The translations under genes were made by a program, and so were the position numbers. Positions 25,245-35,374 of a stretch of DNA of 64,000 nucleotides are shown here, one piece after another (position 1 is the first letter of the stretch; every line of letters starts with the position of its first letter). The stretch is from Cantharellus purpuraceus (lineage: Eukaryota; Basidiomycota; Agaricomycetes; Cantharellales; Hydnaceae), in NCBI GenBank assembly GCA_025174535.1, contig JALBUN010000007.1:310001-374000 (forward strand), written 5' to 3'. A model generated the notes under the pieces. It ran no database searches. It was not told the origin of the DNA and saw only the letters and a list, made by a program, of their open reading frames with translations.

Positions 25245-26008
25245 ATGGTTGAAGTGCCTGCCCCCAGGATTGAGACCATCCCCAAAGTCATCAAAGAGCC
25301 AATGGGCCACATAGAGACTGTAGATGAAGAAGACAACACTCTGCCTACACCAAACCTTGCAGAGGCCATCTCCCAACTCACCAGCAGCATTTGTATCCTG
25401 CAGGCTTCCAAGTCCCAGACCAAGGTCCAGGAACCTGACCCCTTTGATGGCTCTGACCCATGCAAACTCCAACCGTTCCTGGTGCAATGCTGGTTGAATT
25501 TCCCCAATGCATTTACATCCAACTGGGCAAAGGTCACTTCACCATGTCCTATCTCAAGGGCGCCACACTGGACTACTTCAAGCCAGCACTCATGGATGAC
25601 TCCAATGACCCTATATGATCAGAGGACTACTCCAACTTCATCTCCGAACTCTGGACCAATTTCAGCCCTTACAACCCCAAGGCTGATGCCAAGAATGAAC
25701 TCAATCAACTTTGGATGAAGGAAAATCACAAAATTGCTAAGTACATTGTGAGCTCCCAGCAGCTAGCCCTGAAAGTCCAATGGGGCAATGCCACACTTCA
25801 ACACCAATTTTATGTTGGCCTCCCATCCTGCATTAAGGACAAGATATCATGCATTGGAAAGCTGGACACCCTGGTCAACCTTCACAAGCTTGCCCAATCC
25901 ATCAATGCCTATTACTAGGAGCATCACTCTGAGGTCTCCTGTGAAAATTCAACTAACAACAAGTCAGACAAATCGTTGGACAAGACCCACAAGTCCAACA
26001 AGGGGTCC
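25245..26008 (+). pseudogene. gypsy-B gag, degenerate
   Basis: Retrotransposon Gag of a Ty3/gypsy element. From ATG 25245 the frame reads a Pro/Ile-rich N-terminus, EDNTLPTPNLAEAI, then VQEPDPFDGSDPCKLQPFLV, a typical start of the Gag core. A frameshift near 25530 and in-frame stops follow: TGA where the copy at 34843-35238 has Trp (NDLIWSEDY) and TAG near 25915. The region KENHKIAKYIVSSQQLALKV is still clear. The sequence ends at an LTR fragment at 26009, in the stretch that leads into the zinc knuckle. Confidence 0.75.
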
Positions 26009-26064
26009 TGTATGGGAACCACCTTTTCCCTATCAAATTCTATTTATGCAGCACCAATGTGCTA
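26009..26064 (+). repeat. Fragment of family A1 LTR (5' end only)
   Basis: About 56 bp identical in plan to the start of the A1 LTR at 35375 (TGTATGGGAACCACC up to CACCAATGTGCTA), then abruptly replaced by other sequence. It sits inside the gypsy-B gag remnant. It is a truncated insertion or a recombination scar. Confidence 0.65.
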
Positions 26065-26146
26065 AAGAAACTAGACATGGTTTCTCTTGAAGACTTATTT
26101 ATTACATAATCACATTGTTATATACTTGGCTTGGTCTGAGACTGTA

Positions 26147-26590
26147 CTAACAGGCCTTTTCTTCACTCCCACTCTGGCAAGGATCCATGCCTATTAATTG
26201 AATAAAGTAATTGTGCTTTGATCTCAAGAGTCCTTTTGTTAGACCATCTGCAGCCATCTGGTCTGTCGGTACATAGTTGAGTTTGACCTGTCCATCCGTA
26301 ATTGCAAAGCATATGAAGTGATACCTCAATTGAATCTGTTTTGTCCTCAGATGATCTCCAGGATTATTTGCCAGTGCGATGGCTCCTTGGTTATCACCTA
26401 GGATTGTCATAGGTTGTGTCTGCCTGACCCCTAGTTCTTGTAGAAATTGTCTTAACCATATTGCTTCCTGCAATGCTCAAGTATTAGCCACATACTCCAC
26501 TTCTGTGGTGGAAAGTGCTGGTGAGTTTTGTAGTTTGCTGCTCCAGCTAATAGCTGCACCACACATTTTGAAAACACCCCCCAGTCAATC
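26147..26590 (-). pseudogene. Ty1/copia RNase H fragment
   Basis: C-terminal RNase H part of a copia polyprotein on the minus strand. Visible blocks: AISWSSKLQNSPALSTTEVE, EAIWLRQFLQELGV, ILGDNQGAIALANNP, HLRTKQIQLRYHFI, and LNYVPTDQMAADGLTK. These match the copia RNase H plan (ALSTTEAEY, EAIWLR, DNQSAI, TKHIDIRYHF, DxxTK). One in-frame stop lies near 26474 between VANT and ALQEA. No LTR of this element was identified next to it. Confidence 0.8.
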
Positions 26591-26607
26591 AACATGTGTC
26601 AGGCTCA

Positions 26608-27217
26608 TGTTAAGTGCTGAAAACTCAGAGTTTAAAGGAGTAGCTGGTGTTTGGATACTAGTGAGGAAGGGGATGGGACTTTACTGTTCCAGTTCAACCG
26701 GAGACAGATGGGGACAAAGAACTATTGAGTCGGATCGAGTGGACTTGGCTTCAACTTATGTGTTGCGCCCCCTCGAAATCATTGGTCCAATATTTTGGAG
26801 TTTGGAGTACAGAGTTGGATCAAAGATCTGGAGTTCAACTTGTCAAGAAGATACTTGCCAAGAAGCTAGTAACCAAGAAGCTGATAGGGAATCTTAGTTG
26901 ATATACGAACTACTGTAACATACAAGAAGTAGCCTGTATAAGTATGTAGAGAATTGAATGGTAAAACCAAAAGCGATAAGACAATAAGACTAATATGGAA
27001 TACAACATGGAAAGGAGTTTGGAGTTTGGACTCATGTCCAAACTAATACTAAACAATTAGAAAGTATAACGGTTGTTGTAACCCATAAGAAGAAGACTAC
27101 TAATGAGGAGAACAATGGTGGGGTCCAGAGTTGATGGAGGTGGAGTTGACAGAGGTGGAGTTGACGGAGGTGGAGATGGAATCCGGAGACCGGAACTCAG
27201 TGTTACAGGATGTAACA
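26608..27217 (-). repeat. LTR of gypsy-C (3' copy)
   Basis: 610 bp on the minus strand, starting TGTTACATCCTGTAACA at 27217 and ending GCACTTAACA at 26608. The same LTR occurs at 44838-45622 (plus) and in pieces at 29550-29726 and 45623-46034. It holds about three units of a 15-bp repeat (27125-27175). Its position downstream of an integrase-chromodomain pol on the same strand makes it the 3' LTR of gypsy-C. Confidence 0.75.
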
Positions 27218-27361
27218 GTATCTCCCTTCTAGATCGAGCCCACGAGATCTTAGTCAGTACCATGGGAAAGTTGCAGGTATATGCGGTTGAATTGGCGCAC
27301 GAGGCGGGGCCCTTATTAAAACGTGTGTTACCTCGTTCCTTATCTCTTACCACCATCTACT

Positions 27362-28328
27362 ATGCCTTCCGCTGAGGAACTTCGCCAACAACGCGCCGAA
27401 TTGGACCGGTCAATCGCTGAGACTGATGCCACAGAGAAGAAGGCGAAGGAGGAGAAGAAGAAAGAGGCGGCACGCGCGAGGGTCGCTGAGGCCGTGAAGA
27501 GGAGGGCCGCGTCGCAAGTAGCTGTCAAAGGCAAGGAGGTCATCCAAGACCTTGACGAGGAGTCTGAGCTGGACCTCGTCTGTGATACGTGCATTAAGCG
27601 CGAGGATGTATGCGAATGGGCCACAGTAAGTGGATCAGTGAATGCAGATTTTTTTTTTTTTTTTTTTTTTCATACTGATTTTCTCTTTTTGTTTTTAGGC
27701 TGGAAAATCTCGCTCCTGTCTTGTGTGCCAGAGTAACTGGCTGAAATGTGAGGTGAAAGGCAGCACTCCTCTGCGACGCAAACGTGATTGCGAGGAGGGT
27801 GTAAGTGGAGCGGATCTGTCTCCCAAATGTCATAGGACGTGGACCATGTCCTCAGGTCCTGGGGTCGAGTCAATACCGCCAGCATTGGTAGAGGCTGTGC
27901 AGGACGTCAGCCTCAACTCGGCCGTGGTGGCTCGTCGTTTGATCAACGTGTCCGATCATGGCGAAGGAACAATCGTGGCCCTTCAGGGCATTGAGGCTCA
28001 TTTGGGTGAGCTCATGGGAATGTTCCATCACTACATGATGGAACCGAGATGGGGTCCACTCCAAGGGGAGTTGGACTCGTTGAAGCTGGAACTCCTGGGT
28101 GCCGTATATGACATGGACTCAAACTCCTCCGGGTCTTGGGATACCACGGATAACTTTGATGGGTTGGATGATGAGGAGTGGAGGCCATGGGAGGAGATTG
28201 ACAGGATGCTTGAGGATCAGAGACTGGAGTCGGAGCTTCTGGAGCAGGAGATTTTGGAGAAGGGGGGGACAGTGGATGGGGGTTCTGAGGAATCGGATGT
28301 AGGGGAGTCAGAGATCATGGAGTCTTGA
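27362..28328 (+). CDS. Antisense accessory gene of gypsy-C, Zn2Cys6-like protein
   Basis: Intact two-exon gene inside a retrotransposon, on the strand opposite to pol. Exon 1 (ATG 27362) encodes a Lys/Glu/Arg-rich helix (residues 1-60), an acidic stretch, then the first half of a cysteine module; a 73-bp intron (27626-27698, with a long T tract) splits it. The six cysteines are at residues 74, 77, 84, 95, 98 and 105: spacing C-x2-C-x6-C-x10-C-x2-C-x6-C, which fits the fungal Zn2Cys6 pattern. The rest (to about residue 297) is predicted helical, then strongly acidic, ending EIMES. A TTATTAAAA element lies about 45 bp upstream. The gene starts 144 bp from the 3' LTR and ends 58 bp before the pol stop, tail to tail. 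Zinc or DNA binding is inference. Confidence 0.7.
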
Positions 28329-28386
28329 TGTAGTTAGAGAATGTGATGAATGATCGATTGGAGTTTCTTGGAGAAAATGGAGTGAA

Positions 28387-29549
28387 TTAAGGCAAAATGG
28401 GACCAGGTTTATGAGGATAGGCCATGTGGAAATCGGAGATCATCTCTGTCGCATGTCCTAATTCCGAGCTGGTAGCCAGGAAGTTTCTTTGTCTGTTCCT
28501 TTGTATCCTGCCCACCTGACAAGGTATTGCAGTTTACATTTTTGTCTCTTGTCAATCTTGGAGTCCAGAATTGCTGATAATTCGTACTCCGGTTCTCTGT
28601 CTATGATGACAGAAGGAACTGGAGTTGGTTCTCGACCAGAGAACGGATCTGGTTCTCGACCAGAGAATGGATCTGGAGTTGATGGTTCGAGCATGGAGAC
28701 ATGGAAGACAGGGTGTATGGAGTGCATGCTTTCTTGGAGACGGAGGGTAAAGGAGTTAGAGCCTGCCTGAGCAATAATTTTGAAAGGACCAAGATATTTC
28801 TCTGATAGTTTCTTGGAAGGTCTCGTAGTACATATGCTGTCAGATTTGATGAAAACCTTGTCTCCAACCTTGAAGTCCAGAGCCGGAGATTGATGGCGGT
28901 CAGCGGAGGTGGAGTAATGGAGTTGGGCATCTTTCGGAGATGCTGGTGGAGTTCATGGAGATCCACAGCAAAGTCTGTCTTGAGCTCTTGAAGAAGCGAG
29001 GTCTCGTTCTGGATGTACAGAGATGTTTGGGTGGTAACCCTTGTTGGCAAAGAATGGAAATAAGCCAGTAGTGGCATTCGGAGCATTATTATATGCAAAT
29101 TCTGTGAGTGGGAGTAAGTCGGACTAGTTGTCCTGTTGGTAGTTGCAATAGACTTGGAGGTACTGTTCCAAAGTCTGGTTCATTCATTCGGTTTGTCCAT
29201 CGGCTTCTGGATGGTATCTGGAGGTGAAGTGGAGTTTAATGTCCAAGGCCTTTCCAAGGGTTCGGAAGAAAGAGGACACAAACTCCGTACCTCGGTCGGA
29301 GGTAATGTGTGATGGAACTCCATGCTTGGAGAAGACATGGAGCACGAATAATTTTGCAAGCATAGGAGCTGTGATGGTGTTGACTGTAGGAATGAAAATG
29401 GACTGCTTGGTGAGGCGATCCACAATAACTAGGATGGTGTCATAACCAGAGGAAGCTGGAAGCTTCTCGATGAAGTCCATGGATATGGAGTTCCATGGCC
29501 TCTCCGGAATGGGGAGTTGCTTCAGTAGTCCATAAGGACGATGTCTCTG
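28387..29549 (-). pseudogene. gypsy-C pol, integrase and chromodomain part
   Basis: 3' end of a chromovirus polyprotein. It starts abruptly in RHRPYGLLKQLPIPERPWNS and continues SISMDFIEKLP with VIVDRLTKQS (first Asp), SDRGTEFVSSFF (second Asp), then YHPEADGQTE followed by a stop where an Arg is expected (the Glu region). The GPY-like part KLSEKYLGPFKIIAQAGSNS and HPVFHVSMLEPS follow. The chromodomain reads EYELSAILDSKIDKRQKCKL then QYLVRWAGYKGTDKETSWLP. A direct repeat of DPFSGRE lies just before it. Stop at 28387. Gag, protease, RT, RNase H and the integrase zinc finger are missing. Two or more stops and one frameshift make it non-functional. Confidence 0.85.
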
Positions 29550-29726
29550 TACTAATACTAAACAATTAGAAAGTATAATGGTTGTTGTAACCCATAAGAA
29601 GAAGACTACTAATGAGGAGAACAATGGCGGGGTCCAGAGTTGACGGAGGTGGAGTTGACGGAGGTGGAGTTGACGGAGGTGGAGATGGAATCCGGAGACC
29701 GGAACTCGGTGTTACAGGATGTAACA
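29550..29726 (-). repeat. Truncated LTR of gypsy-C (start only)
   Basis: 177 bp matching the first part of the gypsy-C LTR on the minus strand, starting TGTTACATCCTGTAACACC at 29726, with three 15-bp repeat units. It is joined directly to integrase sequence at about 29549, which shows a large internal deletion from the 5' LTR into integrase. Confidence 0.75.
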
Positions 29727-30119
29727 CATGACCACCAATGTCAAATCATTCTGCACTTCATGTGTGAAGTGCCAAATGAACAAAGACAGTATGAAGAAAC
29801 CCACAGGGCTTCTTCATAGCTTGCCAGTACCAGAGCAGCCCTGGCAATCAATAGGTATGGACTTTATGGGTCCATTACCAAAATTGAATGACCATGACTA
29901 CCTACTGGTAGTCATAGATTGCTTCATGTTGCAGGTACATATAATACCTATGAACACACGTGTAACGGTGAAAGGAGTAGCATGGCTATTCCATAAAGAA
30001 GTTGTATGCCTTCACAGTGTACCAGACTCAATCGTGTCTGATCAAGATTTGAAATTCATGTCTATATTTTGGTGTGAACTACAGTGGATAATGGGAGTGA
30101 AACTGCTCATGTCCACAGC
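29727..30119 (+). pseudogene. Ty3/gypsy integrase fragment (third element)
   Basis: Plus-strand integrase piece of a gypsy family different from B and C. It shows the zinc-finger end SFCTSCVKCQMNKDS, the first catalytic block GMDFMGPLPKLNDHDYLLVV and the second SIVSDQDLKFMSIFW, ending at LLMSTA where YHPQTDG would follow. It is cut on the left by the gypsy-C LTR and on the right by a gypsy-B LTR end. Open for about 130 codons but lacking the last catalytic residue. Confidence 0.8.
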
Positions 30120-30460
30120 TGTTACGCACTAGGTCCAATTGGGGGTCGGAGATTGGGTCAGAGGTTTGGTTGGAGGTTTGGTTGGAGTTGGAGGAGTCAG
30201 GTACGTCGTGGGGGTCAGAATGGACTTGGCTTCAGCTTATGTGCTGCACCCTCACTAAAACCAGTGTCCAAGATTTTGGAGACGGAGTATGACTTAGAGA
30301 GTTAGGATTGGACTTAGGAACTAGGCGTGATTCAATATTCAAACTGGGGAATGAAGTCCCCAGTCGGGCAACTTAAATACATATTTGAAATCTAATAATA
30401 ATTACTCTGGTGATGGTTCTCCGAGGCCGACGGCCTTACATGAGTATGTCTGAGTCTGAT
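30120..30460 (-). repeat. 3' part of a gypsy-B LTR
   Basis: 341 bp corresponding to the end of the LTR at 24663-25175, on the minus strand; its terminus is at 30120 (TGTTACGCACTAGG on the plus strand). The other side is cut at 30460/30461 by a family A LTR. Several differences from the 24663 copy are C/T or G/A at CpG. Confidence 0.65.
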
Positions 30461-33351
30461 TGTTTTGGAACCCGCAAAATTATGGTGTTAGGGCAAACTC
30501 TAAATCACCACAATTCCGTGAATGAACAGCTGAGAAGAATATCAAACCCTGCTGCAGCACAACTCCAGAAACAATTTAACATTTGTACTTTGGTTACAAT
30601 CCTTTGTATTGGTCAATGCAGACTATACGCAGAAAGGTAATATGTTTCTTAGCAGCAAGAAATGAATAAGACTTCCAGAGTCTAGAGTTCATGGACACTT
30701 AGGGGTCCAGATATTCCAAAAAGAGGGGAATGCACTTAGAGGCTAAAGGAAGTAGGTGGATGAATCCAACCGTCCAACCAGTGGCACTCAGAAGCGGGTA
30801 ACAGCAATGTGTGAAGTAGTCTAGCAACTGCTTCACATGAGTTCAAGCTTCTAATGCTCTGCAAAGGCAGTACACACTAGTAACTTAAACAAGAGCACTA
30901 ATGGCAGGACTATTGACAGACAATCTCACCCTGTAGATTCGTAGTCACGTGAGGTAGATACTACACTCATGCCCAAAGCAGGAATATCACTACTTTGAGT
31001 GCAATCAAGTACAGTTACACAACTGTAAAAGATCCTTGAACTGGTAATCAACAGTCACTGAGATAGAGGATGACACTGTATGTCACTCTAGTCATACTGG
31101 TGTGCAGAAGATGGGTAGAATATGATGGATATGTTATTCTTTCAGAGGCAGAATGGCCTCCTTATATATTGTATTTACAGGGGCTGACTAATGCTTCTGG
31201 AATATTCTACCTATTAATAGATGGAAACTACTGGAAGGTTGTGGAAGGTGGAAGAAAGGGGTAGAATATTCCAAGCCAATCACAGGTTCTGATCACGGGA
31301 CTAACACTGATCAGGAGCTGAATAATGGTTCTGGAAAGTTCTATCTAATAATAGGAGGAAACAGCTGGAATGTTATGGAAAGGGGTAGAATATTCCAAGG
31401 CAATCACCTGATCTGATCACCCATCAGCTGATCTGATCCCTGAACTAGGCACTGATCAGGCAAAAAGAAGGGTGTTTTGGAACCTGCAAAATTATGGTGT
31501 TAGGGCAAACTCTAAATCACCACAATTCCATGAATGAACAGCTGAGAAGAATATCAAATCCTACTGCAGCACAACTCCAGAAACGATTTAACGTTTGTAC
31601 TTTGGTTACAATCCGTTGTAATGGTCAATGCAGACGATACGCAGGAAGGTAATACGTTTCTTAGCAGTAGGGAATGAATAAGACTTCCAGAGTCTAGAGT
31701 TCACGGACGCTTAGGGGTCCAGATATTCCAAAAAGAGGGGAATGCACTTAGAGGCTAGAGGAAGTAGGTGGATGAATCCGACCGTCCAACCAGTGACACT
31801 CTGAAGCGGGTAACAGCAATGTGTGAAGTAGTCTAGCAACTGCTTCACACGAGTTCAAGATTCTAATGCTCTGCAAAGGCAGTACACACTAGTAACTTAA
31901 ACAAGAGCACTAATGGCAGGACTATCGACAGACAATCTCACCCTGTAGATTCGTAGTCACGCGAGGTAGATACTACACTCACGCCCAAAGCAGGACAATC
32001 ACTACTTCGAGTGCAATCGAATACAGTTACACAACTGTAAGCGACCCTTGAACTGGACAATCAACAGTTACTGAGATATAGAGGATGACACTGTATGTCA
32101 CTCTAGTCACACTGATGTGCAAATGATGGGGTAGAAATGGTTATTTATTCAGAGGCAGAATGGGCTCCTTTTATATTGTATTTACAGGAGCTGACTAATA
32201 CTACTGGAAACTTCTACCTATTAATAGATGGAAACTACTGGAAGCTAGTGGAATATGTGAGAAGGGGGTGGAAGTTTCCTAGCCAATGAGCTGCTTGGAT
32301 TTGCTCTGACTCAGGGCATGAGTCATGGATGGAGTCATAGTGTGACTCAGAGCAGGAGTCATAGTATGAGTAATCACAGGAGTCATGGTATGAGTCATGG
32401 AAGGAGTCATAGCATGAGTCATGGCAGGAGTCATTGCATGAGTCACCATTACTCAAATAACTCGGTCAATACTTCGTTTCCCAGGCTGATTAGCACAGCT
32501 ATGGGTAGGCATGGCTTCTATTGAACTCTCCACTGAAAATGGAGTCAGGAGGTGCAGTGGTTGCAAAGATATTGAGGATTTACTGGCAGTGGTGACCAGA
32601 TTGAGTCGGAGATTGAAATGAGTCATGTGATCGACAATGAGTCAGTTGTCCGGGTGACTCCGGCTGACTTTGAGGCTGCTGACATCTGCGAAGGTTTGTG
32701 GGTCCATGTGGGTCCCAAAACTTCGCCCAGCAGAACAATAAGTTTGTAGACTCATTTCTGCATGGAAAATTCCCGAAAAAATATGAAAAAATAGAGAATA
32801 TTTGAATGGCCCTGAATCAAGAGAAAGCAGCAGATATATGCTGATATTTTAAGGCCATGAAGCGAAATTGTACAGTTTTGGGACTTTAAACAAGATCTTT
32901 TTAAGGGAAAACCAGTTCCCATACAAAGGGTGTCCACCCTGTTTTCTGCACTGGTTTGGACAGCCATGGATAGCCACATTGCAGGTGATGATCTGCATGG
33001 AAAATAGTGCCCTGAGAGGCTGTGGTTGTTAAGTTACAGAATATTTATTGATCAGAGACATCTGAGCTTGAATTCAGGCCAAATGCCTGGTCCAAAGGTG
33101 GAGAGCCAGCTGTGTGAAGGTTTGTGGGCGCCTATGGGTCCACAACTGTAGCGCAGCAGAAATAAATGATTCTGGGCCGAGTTCTGCATGGAATATTCCT
33201 GGAAAAATATGGAAAAATAGAGAATATTTGAATAAGTCCATTCCAGGTACAAGCACCAAATATATGCTGATATTTAGGAATGGAAAAGCAAAGAATAGCA
33301 CATTGGTGCTGCATAAATGGAATTTGATAGGGAAAAGGTGGTTCCCATACA
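30461..33351 (-). repeat. Family A1 LTR, split by a nested A2 LTR
   Basis: Minus-strand LTR running from TGTATGGG (33351) to CCAAAACA (30461), interrupted by an A2 LTR at 31473-32925. Taking out that insert and one AAGGG duplicate leaves 1,433 bp, the same length as the A1 copy at 35375-36807, and the two read nearly identically. The internal start joins gypsy-B reverse transcriptase at 33352. The short frame at 31070-31264 has an identical partner in the other copy only because both are LTRs; I do not regard it as a gene. Confidence 0.75.
31473..32925 (-). repeat. Family A2 solo LTR nested in an A1 LTR
   Basis: 1,453 bp with TG..CA ends, flanked by the 5-bp duplication AAGGG (31468-31472 and 32926-32930). 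The undisturbed target sequence is present in the A1 copy at about 35785-35815, which proves insertion by comparison with an empty site. Carries eight TGACTCA/TGAGTCA sites between about 32307 and 32645. No internal region or second LTR remains, so it is a solo LTR. Confidence 0.85.
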
Positions 33352-33742
33352 AATATACCAAAATGTCATCTAAGTAAACAAGGATGGTCACATCAAGGAG
33401 GTCAGCAAAGGTATCATTCATGAACCTCTGGAAGGCAGCCAGAGCATTGGTTAGTCCAAAGGGCATGATGCACCATTTGAAAGATCTATATCGAGTGCAG
33501 AAAGTTGTTTTCCACTCATCACCTTCTCAGATGCGGACTAGATGGTAGGCATGTCAGAGATCTATTTTGGAATAGATCTTAGCCTTTCGAGGACTCTTGA
33601 GTAGGTCTGCAGTGCAGGGTATTGGGTATTGGTCTTTCTTGGTGATCTTGTTGAGTCCACGGAAGTCGATGCATAGACGGAGTGACTGGAGCTCCATGGG
33701 GGGATAGGGATGGGCAGATGAAGCCTGTGGCCAAGTTCTCAT
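33352..33742 (-). pseudogene. gypsy-B reverse transcriptase, N-terminal part
   Basis: Minus-strand RT. Blocks: [30 protein letters not shown], a damaged middle, then [20 protein letters not shown] and VYLDDILVY with the catalytic YLDD near 33360-33375. The frame ends exactly at the family A1 LTR. One stop and small frame breaks occur near 33500. It continues in logic, but on the other strand, at 36808. Confidence 0.85.
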
Positions 33743-34460
33743 CTATGAATGTTCAGAGAGCCAGTAGCTCTTTTTGGGATAGCAAGTAGATAGGGCCAAG
33801 TGGAGGGGTGGAGTTGTCATTGACTCAATCTTGAGATTGTATGGTCGGTGTTCTGCTAGGGAGTCAGCGGAGGCGGAAGATAATTTCACACCTAAAGTTG
33901 CTGGTGACGTTGGGAATGACACAGCCTGTACTGGGGAACGGAATGTGATATGGCCCAATGCCCAGTCAATCAACGGATTGTAGCGGGTGAGCCAATTATG
34001 TCCGAGAACCACAGAGCAGCTGGAGTCAAGTGGAGTAACATAGAATGTGATTTCTCTGACAGAAAAATGGATAGACAGATCTATAGCTCGTGAAATAACA
34101 GCATTAGTAGTGCCATCAAATAATTGGCGTGATATTGGAGTTATGGTGTATGTATGGAGTTTATGTAAATCAGAAAAAGAGGTGAGTAGAACCGGAGTCA
34201 ATTAGTGCTTGGAAGGTGGTGTCGGGAATGGAGTTGGAGTAGATGAGGAGGGTAAGGGAGTCAGAGTGGGAAAGAGTGGATGTGTTCAGGCAGACCTCGT
34301 TTGTCATATGGGGAGTACCAATGCAGCCCTCAGCCCATATGGAGGCTATAGGACCGCTTACTATTTTTTTTGGTCCGTTGCTTTGGTGTTGGACTTGTCT
34401 GTCATGGCATTGGCGGCATGGCCCTTTGCCTTTGCTGCAGACAAGGTTGCCTTGTTGCAA
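33743..34460 (-). pseudogene. gypsy-B protease region
   Basis: Retroviral-type aspartic protease segment. FQALIDSGSTHLFF contains the active-site D-S/T-G (DSG) motif; downstream ITFYVTPLDSSCSVVLGHNW matches the family's second strand with the VLGHNWL motif, then ITFRSPVQAVSF. The frame shifts around 34170-34200, so two frames overlap here. The spacer before the RT contains a Ser/Ala/Leu-rich linker. Confidence 0.8.
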
Positions 34461-35374
34461 TCCTTGGCTTGGTGGCCAGGTTTTCCACAGAACAGACAGA
34501 GGTCGTTGTCCATGCGGTGCTGGTGTTCCTGCTGGGTAAGTTTTCCATCCTTCCCCAGCTTGGTGGAGAGGTCCGGAGTGCTCTTGCGAGCTCTGGAGTT
34601 ATTGCCGGTTCCAGAGTTATTGCCAGTTCCGGAGTTGTTCTGACCAGAACCGGAAGCAGCGGCGTTACCAGTGTTTGACTTCTGGCCTGAGTTGGCAGTG
34701 GTCTTCTTATCAGACCCCTTGTTGGACTTTGGGGTCTTGTCCAACGATTTGTCTGATTTGTTGTTAGCTGAATTTTCATGGGAGACCTCGGATTGACGTT
34801 ACCAATAATGGGCATCGATGGATTGGGCGAGCTTGCGAAGGTTTACCAAAGTATCTGGCTTACCAACACGTGATATCTCGTCCTTGATGTGGGATGGGAG
34901 ACCAATGTAAAATTGGCATTGCCCCATTGGACTTTTGGGGCTAGCTGCTGGAAACTCACAATGTATTTTGCGATTTTGTGATTTTCCTTCATCCGAAGTC
35001 GGTCGAGTTCATTCTCGGCGTCGGCCTTGGGGTTGTAAGGACCGAAATTGGTCCAAAGTTCAGAGATGAAGTCGGAGTAGTCTTCTGACCATATCAGGTC
35101 ATTGGAGTTGTCCATGAGTGCTGGCTTGAAGTAGTCCAGTGCGGTGCCCTTGAGATAGGACATGGTGAGGGTGACCTTCACCCGATCAGATGTGAATGTG
35201 TCGGGGCAGTCGTGGAAATTCAACCGGCATTGCACCAAGAATGGCTGGAGCTTGCGCAGATTGGAGCCATCAAATGGGTTGGGTTCTCAGACCTTGGTCC
35301 GGGACTTAGGAACTTGTGGTGTACAGATGCTGCTGGCAAGCAGGGAGATGGCTTGTGCTAGGTTTGGGGAGGGC
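34361..35374 (-). pseudogene. gypsy-B gag with zinc knuckle (second copy)
   Basis: Better preserved Gag than at 25245. From 35374 leftward: NLAQAISLLASS, EPNPFDGSN, FHDCPDTFTSDRVKVTLTMS, YLKGTALDYFKPALMDNSND, WSEDYSDFISELWTNFGPYN, KENHKIAKYIVSFQQLAPKV, then a Lys/Ser/Gly/Asn-rich linker and the CCHC zinc knuckle CLFCGKPGHQAKDC, followed by an Ala/Lys tail ending ATDQKK. A small deletion near 34905 breaks the frame. The N-terminus is lost at the A1 LTR junction (35374/35375). Confidence 0.85.

Noticed and set aside
31070..31264. 64-codon frame present identically at 36004-36198
   Set aside because: Both lie in the two A1 LTR copies; the identity is due to the repeat, there are no motifs, and A2 copies do not keep the frame.
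32235..32524. Frames with SHGMSHGRSHS or DSCHDSYHDS repeats
   Set aside because: These are translations of the TGACTCA tandem array in the A2 LTR on both strands.
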